From Megaustenia siamemsis (lineage: Eukaryota > Mollusca > Gastropoda > Stylommatophora > Ariophantidae): DNA of 64,000 nucleotides. The notes beneath the pieces were generated by a model. That model had not been told where the DNA came from. It was given only the letters and a program-made list of their open reading frames with translations, and did no database searches. Below are positions 11,029-22,140 of this stretch, in pieces. Both the position numbers and the translations under genes were made by a program. Position 1 is the stretch's first letter, and every line of letters begins with the position of its first letter. The DNA lies in NCBI GenBank assembly GCA_032433765.1, contig JAVIAB010000059.1, positions 55,438,103 through 55,502,102 on the forward strand. Direction: 5' to 3'.

Positions 11029-13764
11029 GTTTATGAAATATTGAAGGAGATATTGTAAGAGATAGTGTAAGAGATTGTATGAGATAGTGTAAGATATTGT
11101 AAGATATCTTGTAGGATATAGTGTAAGAAATTGTAAGAGATAGTGTAAGATATTGTAAGATATCTTGTAGGATATAGTGTAAGAAATTGTAAGAGATAGT
11201 GTAAGATATTGTAAGATATCTTGTAGGATATAGTGTAAGAAATTGTAAGAGATAGTGTAAGATAATGTAAGATATAGTGTAAGAGACATTGTAAGAGATA
11301 TTGTAAGAGATATTGTAAGATATTGTAAGAGATATTGTAGGATATAGTATAAGAAATTGTAAGAGATAGTGTAAGATATTGTAGGAGATATTGTAAGAGA
11401 TATTGTAGGAGATATTGTAAGAGATATTGTAAGAGATATTGTAGGAGATAGTGTAAGAGATATTGTAAGAGATATTGTAAGAGATATTGTAAGAGATATT
11501 GTAGGAGATAGTGTAAGAGATATTGTAAGAGATATTGTAGGAGATAGTGTAAGAGATATTGTAGGAGATAGTGTAAGAGATATTGTAAGAGATATTGTAG
11601 GAGATAGTGTAAGAGATATTGTAAGAGATATTGTAGGAGATAGTGTAAGAGATATTGTAAGAGATATTGTAAGAGATATTGTAAGAGATAGTGTAACAGA
11701 TATTGTAAGAGATATTGTAGGAGATAGTGTAAGAGATATTGTAAGAAATATTGTAAGAATTATTGTAAGAGATATTGTAAGGGATATTGTAAGGGATATT
11801 GTAAGGGATATTTTAAGAATTATTGTAAGAGATATTGTAAAGAATATTGTAAGGGATATTGTAAATTTTATTGTAAGAGATATTGTAAGAAATATTGTAA
11901 GAATTATTGTAAGAGATATTGTAAGAGATATTGTAAGAGACATTATAAGAGATATTGAAAGAGATATTGAAAGAGATATTGTAAGAGATATTGTAAGAGA
12001 TATTATAAGGGATATTGTAAGGGATATTGTAAGGGATATTTTAAGAATTATTGTAAGAGATATTGTAAGGAATATTGTAAGGGATATTGTATGGGATATT
12101 GTAAATTTTATTGTAAGAAATATTGTAAGAATTATTGTAAGAGATATTGTAAGAGATATTGTAAGAGATATTGTAAGAGATATTGAAAGAGATATTGAAA
12201 CAGATATTGTAAGATATATTGTACGAGATATTATAAGGGATATTGTAAGGGATATTGTAAGGGATATTTTGAGAATTATTGTAAGAGATATTGTAAGGAA
12301 TATTGTAAGGGATATTGTAAGGGATATTGTAAATTTTATTGTAAGAGATATTGTAAGAAATATTGTAAGAATTATTGTAAGAGATATTGTAAGAGATATT
12401 GAAAGAGATATTGTAAGAATTATTGTAAGAGATATTATAAGAGATATTGTAAGAGATATTGTAAGAGATATTGTAAGAGATATTGAAATAAATATTGTAA
12501 GAATTATTGTAAGAGATATTGAGAGAGATATTGTAAGAAATATTGAAAGAGATATTGAAAGAGATATTGTAAGAGATATTGTAAGAAATATTGTAAGAAT
12601 TATTGTAAGAGATATTGTAAGAGATATTGTAAGAGACATGATAAGAGATATTGAAAGAGATATTGAAAGAGATATTGTAAGAGATATTGTAAGAGATATT
12701 GAAAGAGAAATTGAAAGAGATATTGTAAGAGATATTGTTAGAATTATTGTAAGAGATAGTGTAAGAGATATTGAAAGAGATATTGTAAGAGATATTGTAA
12801 GAGATAATGAAAGAGATATTGAAAGAGATATTGTAAGAGATATTGAAAGAGATATTGTAAGAGATATTGAAAGATATATTGAAAGAGATATTGTAAGAGA
12901 TATTGTAAGAGATATTGAAAGAGATATTGTAAGAGATACTGTAAGAGATATTGTAAGATATATTGAAAGAGATATTGTAAGAGATATTGTAAGAGATATT
13001 GTAAGAGATATTGTAAGAGATATTGAAAGAGATATTGTAAGGGATATTTTAAGAATCATTGTAAGAGATATTGTAAGGAATATTGTAAGGGATATTGTAA
13101 GAATTATTGTAAGAGATATTGTAAGGAATATTGTAAGGGATATTGTAAATTTTATTGTAAAAATTATTGTAAGCGATATTGTAAGGAATATTGTAAGGAA
13201 TATTGTAAGGAATATTGTAAGGGATATTGTAAGAATTATTGTAAGAGATATTGTAAGAATTATTGTAAGATATATTATAAGAGATATTGTAAGAATTTTT
13301 GTAAGAGATATTGTAAGAGATATTGAAAGAGATATTGTAAGAATTATTGTAAGAGATATTGTAAGAAATATTGTAAGAATTATTGTATGAGATATTGAAA
13401 GAGATATTGAAAGAGATATTGTAAGATTTATTGTAAGAGATATTGAAAGAGATATTGAAAGAGATATTAATAGAATTATTGTAAGAGATATTGTAAGAAA
13501 TATTGTAAGAATTATTGTAAGAGATATTGAAAGAGATATTGTAAGAGATATTGTAAGAGATATTGTAAGAGATATTGTAAGAGATATTGAAAGAGATATT
13601 GTAAGGTATATTGTAAGAATTATTGTAAGAGATATTGAAAGAGATATTATAAGAATTATTGTAAGAGATATTGAAAGAGATATTGAAAGAGATATTGTAT
13701 GGGATATTGCAAGAAATATTGTAATAGATATTGTAGGAATTATTGCAAGAAATAATGTAAGAGA
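11029..13764. repeat. 12-bp minisatellite array, 2.7 kb
   Basis: More than 200 copies of a 12-mer family, mainly gagatattgtaa, with variants gagatagtgtaa and gaattattgtaa, plus gagatattgaaa and gggatattgtaa. The left third is rich in the tagtgtaa type and the right two thirds in tattgaaa and aattatt types. Because 12 is divisible by three and the unit lacks stops in some frames, very long open frames appear on both strands: an ISLT-type repeat on minus and a VRDI-type repeat on plus. These are not genes. Confidence 0.97.
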
Positions 13765-14013
13765 GCGGGCGGTGGAATCGATATCTCGCCTGCTTCACAC
13801 CAGGAGAATGCGGGTTTAAATCCTGGAAGGACTAAACGTTTTTTTGTATCGTGGATGAAATGAAACCTCTGACCCAAACACTTCGCGGCGACAGCTCAGG
13901 ACAAGCGGTCTTTATTCTTCGTTCATATATATATCACAGACAGTCCCCGATAACTGGAAAATGCCACAAAGATAGTTTTAATAAAATGAATTTGTACTTT
14001 TTTTTCCCTCACT
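13765..14013 (+). mobile_element. SINE-4-like copy
   Basis: It has a tRNA-like B-box (gcgggtttaaatcctgg) near 13809, then cgcggcgacagctc, agcggtctttattc and cacaaagatag. The same order of blocks occurs at 31066-31330 (cgtggcgactgctt, agcggcctttatcc, cgtaaagatag). Shared order in two places supports a dispersed SINE family. No target-site duplication was found because the left flank is satellite. Confidence 0.7.
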
Positions 14014-14021
14014 TCTCTGCC

Positions 14022-14082
14022 ACTTCTCTCTCTCTCTCACTTTCTCTCTCTCTGTCTGTCTCTCGCTCTTTCTCTCTTTCTA
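14022..14082. repeat. (TC)n-rich stretch
   Basis: Imperfect tctc run with gtctg interruptions directly after the SINE-4 copy. Confidence 0.85.
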
Positions 14083-15056
14083 GCAAAAACATGTGCTACA
14101 TGTTGAATGAATGTGATTATACAGGCACACATAAGTACAGCTGATTCTAGACTACATATCAACTATATAACACATTCGCTAGTGGAAGGTAATCAAACAA
14201 ATGCAAGCTCCTAATCAATTCACTACAAACTAACCACTCACACAGAGCCAGTGACTTTGATAGAAACAATAATCCAATACAAGCAGAATCTAACTCCTAT
14301 TCCAGCTATAATGTGTCTCATTAGCAAAACTGATGTCAGTGTTTGTTTACTAAATTGTTTTACCAGACACTGATCTGTTTATTAAACCTTAATTGTACAC
14401 AATGGTACCAGTCAACTAATAAGTATATGTTTATAGATCGCTATATTAAACATAGAGTGATAATATACAATATATTTGTTAAAAAGTTTGTGATTCAAAA
14501 CAGTATATTTCGAATATTTTTGTTTTGAATGTTTCGTTTTTAGATTTGTGTGTTTGTTTTTCTTGTTTGTTCCTGCTGAAGGCCTGTTGGGCCAAAACGT
14601 CGTTTTATATGTGTCGTCCACTTATCACGTAAAGCTTCTAACATACCATTTTTTTTTATTTTTTAATTTTTCCTCTGATTCAAAACAGCCAGTGTTTATT
14701 CATATTTGATATTATGTTGGTATTTCTTGTTAACAATAAAAGTTGTTCATTATTCCGCATATTTATTTAAAAAATAAAGTAATTTGCATACTGTATGTGA
14801 ACTGTTTGTTAAAAAGATATACCGTTCATCAGTTTGCAAGACAAGTGTGACATCAAATGTGTTGTGTTTACTGACGTGTGATACTCCACACTCACTTGAC
14901 GTGTGTTTACCAACAGGTGACAACAATTAATATAACGTCAATAATGTAATAAATAGCATCAGTTTATCTTTACTATAAGTGATACTTCACACAGATTTGT
15001 TTATTGACGATAATCTAATAATTTCTATATATGCGCTACTCAAGTTATCTAGTTTA
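14083..15056. other. Unique AT-rich sequence with a dispersed tail unit at 14535-14660
   Basis: Most of it is AT-rich and unrecognised. The segment 14535-14660 (tgttcctgctgaaggcc, gggccaaaacgtcg, cacttatcacgtaaagc) is a diverged copy of the unit found twice in inverted orientation at 45950-46300. Nothing else is supported. Confidence 0.65.
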
Positions 15057-15067
15057 TAATGTGAACA

Positions 15068-15391
15068 TAAGGGGGCCTGGGTAGCCTAGTTGGGAAAGCC
15101 ATTAGACTAAGCTGACAACTTTCGGACAAAACGTGTTCGACTCCTGGAAGCAGTGTGGGTTATAACTCGTGGTCGGAAAAAAAAAAAAAAACTCGCGGTC
15201 GATCCAGGCGCTGGCAGAAATGAGTACCAGGATAGTACTCTGGAAAGGTGAGGCATGCCGCCTCACATCGTGAATCTCGATGCTTGATGCGATACTATCC
15301 AGAAGTCTCTGAATACTTCCGAATAGGAAGGTCGAGAACATATGCGTGAAAACTCGCATGATAAGAGCCGATACTCGTACTTTGTCTTATC
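15068..15391 (+). mobile_element. SINE-2 copy with 11-bp TSD
   Basis: Head A-box-like gggtagcctagttgggaa and B-box cgtgttcgactcc, a long A-run at about 15178-15192, then the body ggcagaaatgagtaccagg and the end ctcgtacttt. The flanking repeat taatgtgaaca occurs at 15057-15067 and 15392-15402. The short tail, compared with the 9.5-kb copy, shows that tail length varies between copies. Confidence 0.9.
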
Positions 15392-15421
15392 TAATGTGAA
15401 CAATCCGCATTTACTGTTAAG

Positions 15422-16100
15422 TAATACCACACACGGCGTCACTGTCTTCAGCCACACACGGCGTCACTGTCTTCAGCCACACACGGCGTCACTGTCTTCA
15501 ACTATACACACAGCGTCACTGTCTTCAGCCACACACAGCGTCACTGTCTTCAACCACACACATAGCGTCACTGTCTTCAACCACACACACAGCGTCACTG
15601 TCTTCAACCACACACAGCGTCACTGTCTTCAACTATACACACAGCGTCACTGTCTTCAACCACACACAGCGTCACTGTCTTCAGCCACACACACAGCGTC
15701 ACTGTCTTCAGCCACACACAGAGTCACGGTCTTCAACTACACACACAGCGTCACTGTCTTCAGCCACACACACAGCGTCACTGTCTTCAGCCACACACAG
15801 AGTCACGGTCTTCAACTGCACACACAGCGTCACTGTCTTCAGCTACACACACAGCGTCACTGTCTTCAACTACACACTAGTGTCACTGTCTTCAGCCACA
15901 CACAGCGTCACTGTCTTCAACTACACACATAGTGTCACTGTCTTCAGCCACACACAGCGTCACTGTCTTCAGCCACACACACAGCGTCACTGTCTTCAGC
16001 TACACACACAGCGTCACTGTCTTCAGCCACACACACTGCGTCACTATCTTCAACCACACACAGCGTCACTGCCTTCAACCACACACAGCGTTACTTTCTA
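15422..16100. repeat. 25/27-bp minisatellite
   Basis: About 26 units with core cagcgtcactgtcttca followed by a(c/g)cacaca. Length alternates by two bases because of the variable CA run, so the frame shifts between copies. Variants include gagtcacggtcttc. Confidence 0.95.
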
Positions 16101-16164
16101 CATGTTGCTCGTTCCTGTTGGAGTTTTCCTTTCATGTCAAATATAAAGGATGGTTGTCACTCCG

Positions 16165-16230
16165 AAAAAAAAAATTCTGATCAGGAAGCGAGAGCTCTAG
16201 TCACTCAGCCACTCAGGCTCTCCATGCAGA
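16165..16230 (-). mobile_element. tRNA-like SINE head fragment
   Basis: The reverse strand shows gagtggctgagtgactagag, a good A-box in tRNA context, followed by an anticodon-arm-like stretch. The B-box is not recognisable because sequence after it is an A/T run. It looks like a truncated tRNA-derived SINE head rather than a functional tRNA gene. Confidence 0.45.
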
Positions 16231-16271
16231 ATACGTCCTATTTTATCGTCTGCCGTTTTCCTATTTTCTCT

Positions 16272-16470
16272 TGTCTGAAAACCAGTATTTTGAAGGTCCA
16301 TTATCTGAAAACCAGTATTTTGAAGGACCATTGTCTGAAAACCAGTATTTTGAAGGTCCATTGTCTGAAAACCAGTATTTTGAAGGTCCATTGTCTGAAA
16401 ACCAGTATTTTGAAAGTCCATTGTCTGAAAACCAGTATTTTGAAGGTCCATTGTCTGAAGACCAATTCTT
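16272..16470. repeat. 30-bp minisatellite (two 15-mers)
   Basis: Nearly seven copies of gtctgaaaaccagta joined to ttttgaaggtccatt. Each half is a diverged form of the 15-mer gtctgaaggtccgtt that is tandemly repeated at 17500-17745. Confidence 0.95.
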
Positions 16471-17320
16471 TGAAAGTCCGTTGTTGAAGGTCTGTTGTCT
16501 AAAGACCAGTTGTTTGAAAGTCCGTTGTTGAAGGTCTGTTGTTTAAAGACCAGTTGTTTGAAAGTCCGTTGTTGAAGGTCTGTTGTTTAAAGACCAGTTG
16601 TTTGAAAGTCCGTTGTTGAAGGTCTGTTGTCTAAAGACCAGTTGTTTGAAAGTCCGTTGTTGAAGGTCTGTTGTCTAAAGACCAATTCTTTGAAAGTCCG
16701 TTGTTGAAGGTCTGTTGTCTAAAGACCAGTTGTTTGAAAGTTCGTTGTTGAAGGTCTGTTGTCTAAAGACCAGTTGTTTGAAAGTCCGTTGTTGAAGGTC
16801 TGTTGTCTAAAGACCAGTTGTTTGAAAGTCCGTTGTTGAAGGTCTGTTGTTTAAAGACCAGTTGTTTGAAAGTCCGTTGTTGAAGGTCTGTTGTTTAAAG
16901 ACAAGTTGTTTGAAAGTCCGTTGTTGAAGGTCTGTTGTCTAAAGACCAGTTGTTTGAAAGTCCGTTGTTGAAGGTCTGTTGTCTAAAGACCAATTCTTTG
17001 AAAGTCCGTTGTTGAAGGTCTGTTGTCTAAAGACCAGTTGTTTGAAAGTTCGTTGTTGAAGGTCTGTTGTCTAAAGACCAGTTGTTTGAAAGTCCGTTGT
17101 TGAAGGTCTGTTGTCTAAAGACCAGTTGTTTGAAAGTCCGTTGTTGAAGGTCTGTTGTTTAAAGACCAGTTGTTTGAAAGTTCGTTGTTGAAGGTCTGTT
17201 GTCTAAAGACCAATTCTTTGAAAGTCCGTTGTTGAAGGTCTGTTGTCTAAAGACCAGTTGTTTGAAAGTTCGTTGTTGAAGGTCTGTTGTCTAAAGACCA
17301 GTTGTTTGAAAATCCGTTGT
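16455..17320. repeat. 44-bp minisatellite (three modules)
   Basis: About 20 copies of gtctaaagaccagtt, gtttgaaagtccgtt and gttgaaggtctgtt (15+15+14 bp). Rare variants (caattctttg and gttcgttg) recur at regular distance, so a block of several units has itself been duplicated. Confidence 0.95.
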
Positions 17321-17765
17321 CTAAAGGTCCGTTGTCTGAAGGCCCGTTATTTGAAGACCAATTGTTTGTAAATTAGTTGTCTGAAAATCCGTTGTCACAT
17401 GTACAGTGTCTGAAGATCTGCTGTCTGTAAGTCTGTTGCATGAAGACCAATTGTCTGAAAGTACGTTGTCTAAAGAACCGCTGTCTCATGTATATTGTTT
17501 GACGGTCCGTTGTCTGAAGGTCCGTTGTCTGAAGGTCCGTTGTCTGAAGGTCCGTTGTCTGAAGGTCCGTTGTCTGAAGGTCCGTTGTCTGAAGGTCCGT
17601 TGTCTGAAGGTCTGTTATCTGAAAGTCCGTTGTCTGAAGGTCCGTTGTCTGAAGGTCCGTTGTCTGAAGGTCTGTTATCTGAAAGTCCGTTGTCTGAAGG
17701 TCCGTTGTCTGAAGGTCCGTTGTCTCATGTACATTGGCTGAAGGTTCATTGTCTGTACGTCCGTT
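17321..17765. repeat. 15-bp minisatellite and decaying edge
   Basis: At 17500-17745 there are about 16 copies of gtctgaaggtccgtt, with periodic variants gtctgttatctgaaa. The left part 17321-17500 has the same modules in diverged order. Open frames with SEGPL-type repeats are artefacts of the 15-bp period. Confidence 0.93.
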
Positions 17766-19616
17766 GTAGGAAGAACGGCTCCATAGCTCCTTTTTCATGT
17801 ACTCTCTCCTTGCTACCAGCTTTACCACAGCACATGATTTTTTGGCCTACTCCCTACTCCCTACTCCCTGGATTACTGGACAAGGAAAGATGAAGGGGAT
17901 TGACGATATCACATAGGAAGACCTAAATAACAATTTGATTTTTGTGAAGTGGTGTAGCTATATTGCTATTATATATGACGCCATAAAGAGTACATGCCAA
18001 TCTCCTGACAATTGTATCGTTCTGTGATCAGAGGCAAAAAACACCACATATCATAGACACAATAAAAGAATATGATATTATTTATGTATTTTAAAAACGT
18101 ATGTGATTTAAAACAGTAAATATTTAATAAAAAAAAAGGTGATCTAACATGCTATGTATGTTTGTTAATATGTGATAACATACAGAGTCAGAGTAAAAAT
18201 GCGATATTACACATTAATGGTCAACTAAGATAAGAACAAACTCTTTGCTTTTTGAGTGAAACATTATCACACACGCACATTATCATGAAGACTGACAGCA
18301 TACAAATCAAATGTCATTCTTTGGCACTGAACATTATGTTCCATATACTATCAAGGAAAAGGCAGAAAAATAACATGTTTTTGTAGAAAAGAACAAATTA
18401 ATTGATCTTTGGATTAAGATATTCAACAGCCTATTCCTTTAATCATAAAGGTTTTTTTTAATTCTTAAACTATCACATAATTATAATGATTAAATTAAGA
18501 AATGAGAACCTCATTTGAGTAATTGAATGAAATTTTTAATTATTTTTTTTAAAACTCAGTTTTGAATGATTATAAATCTTTTCAATTAAATTTAGAAGCC
18601 ATCTATTATACGATTACAAAAGAAGTGAGATTAAAATGTTGACAAACAGCAAAAACTTGAATTACAATGAGTAGATTATAGCACACAAACATATTATATT
18701 CCTTTTTCTCTTTGTAAAAATCACGTGATTTTGTTGGCCACGATTAATTCATATTTTTGGTTAAAGAAAAAAATAATCCGTATCGATATCATTTCTCAGG
18801 GGTCCTTCGATAGATTTCTGTTGCGGCATCTGAAATATATAGTCGCCCCGTAGTGTACAAGTAGAGATTTAATATCACGTTAGAAAAGCAAGAAATGTTT
18901 GGCTATATAGAACATCAAACTCACATCCACTCGATTCGAAACAACTTATCCACTTGATCACCCGGACTACCTATTGTGTTCGTGTTAATAAATGTTCACA
19001 TACATTTAATAAGTAAATATATAAATATAGAAGGAAATTAGAAATACCTTTAAATTTAGATTTATAAAAGGGTAGGAAGAATTATATGAACAGAGAAGGT
19101 AATTAATGAAGACTTAAAACTGATAAAAAGGAAGAAATAATTACTTGACATAAATCAAACAAGATAAAAGAGGTTAAGGATACGATATGAGACATAATGT
19201 CCTCCCGGAGGTCATCTTGGAAGGACAAATATAAAAGAAACGAGGCAGAGGCAGAAAAAACCAACCGACTAAAGTAAAAGATGGATGGCAGAAGCTCGAC
19301 AGTGCAATGCCACCTATATCTCTCAAGCCAGCCCGCTGTGTGTGTGGGTGCACCCTAAGCTAGTGACGTTTGCATTGCGAGCAGGGGCGTTTGTGGGTAG
19401 AATGACATCAGCCATCTATAGCTCATATAGCGCATGACGTCACAAGAATAGGGAGGTTTTCGGGAAAAGCCCCTCAGCGGGCAGGCTTGGTAGATAATGG
19501 ACAGTGTTTTTCGCCAACACAAGGAAGCAATGAATGGATGAAACAGCCCCGACACGCCACCTAGTGACGTATCAGAATTATGTGTTAGTGTTAATATGTG
19601 TTAATATTTTTCTATT
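17766..19616. other. Unique, mostly AT-rich sequence
   Basis: No gene identified. At about 18905-18975 the reverse strand has a weak tRNA-like head (gtgatcaagtggataag, then gtgagtttgatg), possibly an old SINE. The part at 19320-19560 is clearly more GC-rich and single-copy, with a CRE-like gcatgacgtcac, and is a candidate regulatory element. Confidence 0.5.
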
Positions 19617-19800
19617 TAACAATAGGACAGCAATCAAGAAAATCACTGGAGTCTGTAGAAATGTGGTTTTACAGAAGAATGTTGAGAATACCATGGAGAG
19701 CTAAGAAGAGTAATGAAAAAGTTCTGAAAATAAAAGAGAGCTAATTTCCAATATTAGGAATAAACAATCATTATTTTTTGGCCATGTAATGAGAAGAGAA
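19617..19800 (+). mobile_element. RTE-A copy, left part (split by family C)
   Basis: It encodes RKSLESVEMWFYRRMLRIPW and FGHVMRRE, with one deletion near 19730 relative to other copies. It is interrupted at 19801 by a younger element and resumes at 20793. The 13-bp target duplicated by the insertion is aatgagaagagaa (19788-19800 and 20793-20805). Confidence 0.93.
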
Positions 19801-20792
19801 AACTGGGGTTAAACAAGGATGTATTTTATCGCCCTTGTTATTTGGAATTGTTATGGATTTCATAATGAAGAAATGCTGCACTGGTAATAAAGGCATCGAA
19901 TGGATACAAGGAGACCATTTGGAGGACCTCGACTTTGCTGATGACATAGTTCTCATCAGCAGTCAGATAAAAACGATGCAGGAAAACACAAATGAACTAT
20001 CATCAATAGCCAGCAAAATTGGGCTTGAGGTCAATCATGAAAAGACTAAAGTCATGAAAAGTTTAATTCCAACAAGTGACAAAATATACATGGAAAACAA
20101 ACCAGTAGAAGAGATCGATCACTTTATCTATCTTGGAAGTCACATTGATCGAGAAGGGGATACGAGCAAAGAAATTAGAATCAGACTAGCTAAAGCAGCA
20201 ATGTCTTTCAGAAGCCTTGAAAAGTTGTGGAAATCAAAACTCATTAGCACAAACACAAAACTTAGGCTATTCAAATCAAATGTACTATCAACCCTTACGT
20301 ATGCGTGTGAAAGCTGGAAAACAACAAGAGATATAGAAACAAAGTTGAACGCATTCGAAAATAAATGTCTAAGGAAAATACTTGGTATAGAATGGAACGA
20401 ATTCAAAACAAACGAGGAAATTAGAGAAATCGCCAATCAACCACTAATATCTTCAGTAATAAAGAAAAGACGATGGTCATACGTTGGACATGTGATGAGA
20501 AGAGATAATAATCGAATAGCAAAGCAAGCCCTCATATGGGAAACAACAGGTAAAAGAAAAAGAGGAAGACCCAGGGAGACACTGAGAAGAACATTGATGA
20601 GAGAGGCAAGAGCAGCAGGAATCGGCTCCCTCAATGAGATAGAACTGCTTGCACAGAACAGAGACAGATGGCGAGATTTGATAAAATATCTTTAAAAGAA
20701 AACTGCTAGAACAAAAATTCATATAGGAGAAGGTGTATCTTGGTCTACGCCCTATGGGCCGGTTACGGCTCGAAAGGTCAATAGATAGATAG
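19801..20792 (+). mobile_element. 5'-truncated family-C non-LTR retrotransposon
   Basis: An uninterrupted frame from about 19802 to 20695 (298 codons) begins inside the reverse transcriptase with TGVKQGCILSPLLF. It continues with the catalytic FADDIVLISS block, LGSHIDREGDTSKEI, YACESWKTT, YVGHVMRRDNNRIAKQALIW and GKRKRGRPRETLRRT, and ends RWRDLIKYL-stop. A short 3' UTR of about 97 bp ends in an (atag)-type tail. The 13-bp target-site duplication and the intact frame make it one of the youngest insertions in the window. It resembles the RTE-like class of elements with a basic GKRKRGRP C-terminus, but the clade is not certain. It lacks the endonuclease and palm A part, so it cannot act on its own. 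Confidence 0.93.
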
Positions 20793-21018
20793 AATGAGAA
20801 GAGAACAACTGGAATATATTGTAACAAATGGGAAAATTGATGGACGAAGAGATAGAGGAAAGCAAAGAGAAAAAATACCAGACAGCTTAAGAGAATGGCT
20901 TGGCAGAAGGTCAACAACAGAAATGATAAATAACTGTAGAGATTCAAAATTGTGGAGAGACATGATCACTTACGCCAGCCGGTCCAGTAGTTGTTGCTGG
21001 TGGTGATGATGGTTAATA
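20793..21018 (+). mobile_element. RTE-A copy, right part
   Basis: It continues the copy that stops at 19800: EQLEYIVTNGKIDGRRDRG, KIPDSLREWLGRRSTTEMIN and WRDMITYASRSS, followed by ggtgatgatgg. The join across the insertion is exact apart from the duplicated 13 bp. Confidence 0.92.
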
Positions 21019-21189
21019 TTTGTTTACAGACCTCCGAAAGGGGAAAAAAAGGGGGGGGGGTGATATCGGCATTACGTCATTGTTGCATTTCGTTCTCAGA
21101 AAAAAAGTATCATACCTGTATTAGGCTCGGTGAAGGTCGATGTCCTTGATGCGACCTCTAACCCTTAGTCGTTCAGCTTATGAATTTCT

Positions 21190-21272
21190 GAGCTTCCGTC
21201 AAGTCAAGAGACAGAGAGTAATGGAGCTCCGTGGTAGCCAACCTTCCATGCAGTGACGGCACACGATGATAA
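21190..21272 (+). mobile_element. Family-E 3' tail, plus orientation
   Basis: The segment caagagacagagagtaatgg...ggtagccaaccttcc...gatgataatg is the plus-strand form of the family-E 3' end. It faces the minus-strand E copy starting at 21281, so the two 3' tails form an inverted repeat with arms near 80 bp. Confidence 0.8.
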
Positions 21273-21280
21273 TGAGCAAG

Positions 21281-21745
21281 AATTTAAAGTCATCATCATT
21301 GAGTGCCATCTCAGCATCGAAGGTTGGCTACCATGGAGCACCATTCCACTCTGTCTCTTGCTTTGTTGGTGCAGATTATCATTAGTCGACTTGTCCATCT
21401 TTTGATGTTACTCGTCCATATTAGTCTTGGTCTGCCTCTGCCTCTTTTACCTTGTATTTTTCCATTCCAGGATTACTTCTAGTAGGCTGTTGTATCTTTT
21501 AACACGTTCCAAAAATCGCATTTGTCTTGTTTGAATTGTGATTAGTAGTTCTCTTTTTCATTTTTAGTTGTTTTAAGACTTCATCATTTGTTTTTTTTTT
21601 CCTTCCATCCAATTCTACCTATTCTTTTAGATATCCACATTTCAAAGGCTTTAATTCTCTGTTCTGTTTTCTTGTCTAATGTCCATGTTTCTGCACCATA
21701 TAGGAATGTTAAGAAGATATAACATTTAAGGTACGCATACATTTA
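21281..21745 (-). mobile_element. Family-E non-LTR 3' fragment (E1)
   Basis: In reverse it encodes TWTLDKKTEQRIKAFEMW-like sequence with stops, then KQDKCDFW-like residues, and ends in the tail gatggcactcaatgatgatg. It is homologous along its length to E2 (22141-23222) but truncated near 21745. It has several stops, so it is a dead copy. Confidence 0.85.
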
Positions 21746-22140
21746 TGATCTTAGTTTGTGTACATTTGTAATAAATTATGTCGCGATTGGGCATCTGTGA
21801 TGATGTTTATGTTATGACATCGAGCTTCTAGAATCATACACATATATGATGACAAAGAGCAAGTATTTTAGGCAGTTGTCGCATCTAGAATCAGCAGATT
21901 TTCCAAAACTGATTTTTCCCTATATTCAGGTTAATGTTTACTATCCTCAAACAGCAAACTTTCCAAAAGTGAGTTTTCCGACATCTCAGGCTAGTGTTTA
22001 CTGTCTGCCTCCATATGGATATGTTTTCAGCAGACTCTTCCTAAACAGTTAAACTCTTATCAAGCCGCTTCATCATATTTACACACTTTTTTGAAGCTTA
22101 TAAAGGATTTCCCTGTGTTACTTTAATTACCGTTATGCAA
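21746..22140. other. Unique spacer with a 2-copy 60-bp repeat
   Basis: At about 21890-22010 two diverged copies of a ~60-bp segment (cagca(g/a)a(t/c)tttccaaaa ... gtttact(a/g)tc) stand side by side. No gene is seen. Confidence 0.5.

Noticed and set aside
10945..13059. A 704-codon minus-strand frame and a 373-codon plus-strand frame
   Set aside because: Both are translations of the 12-bp satellite. The period of four codons keeps frames open, and no start, splice or family signal exists.
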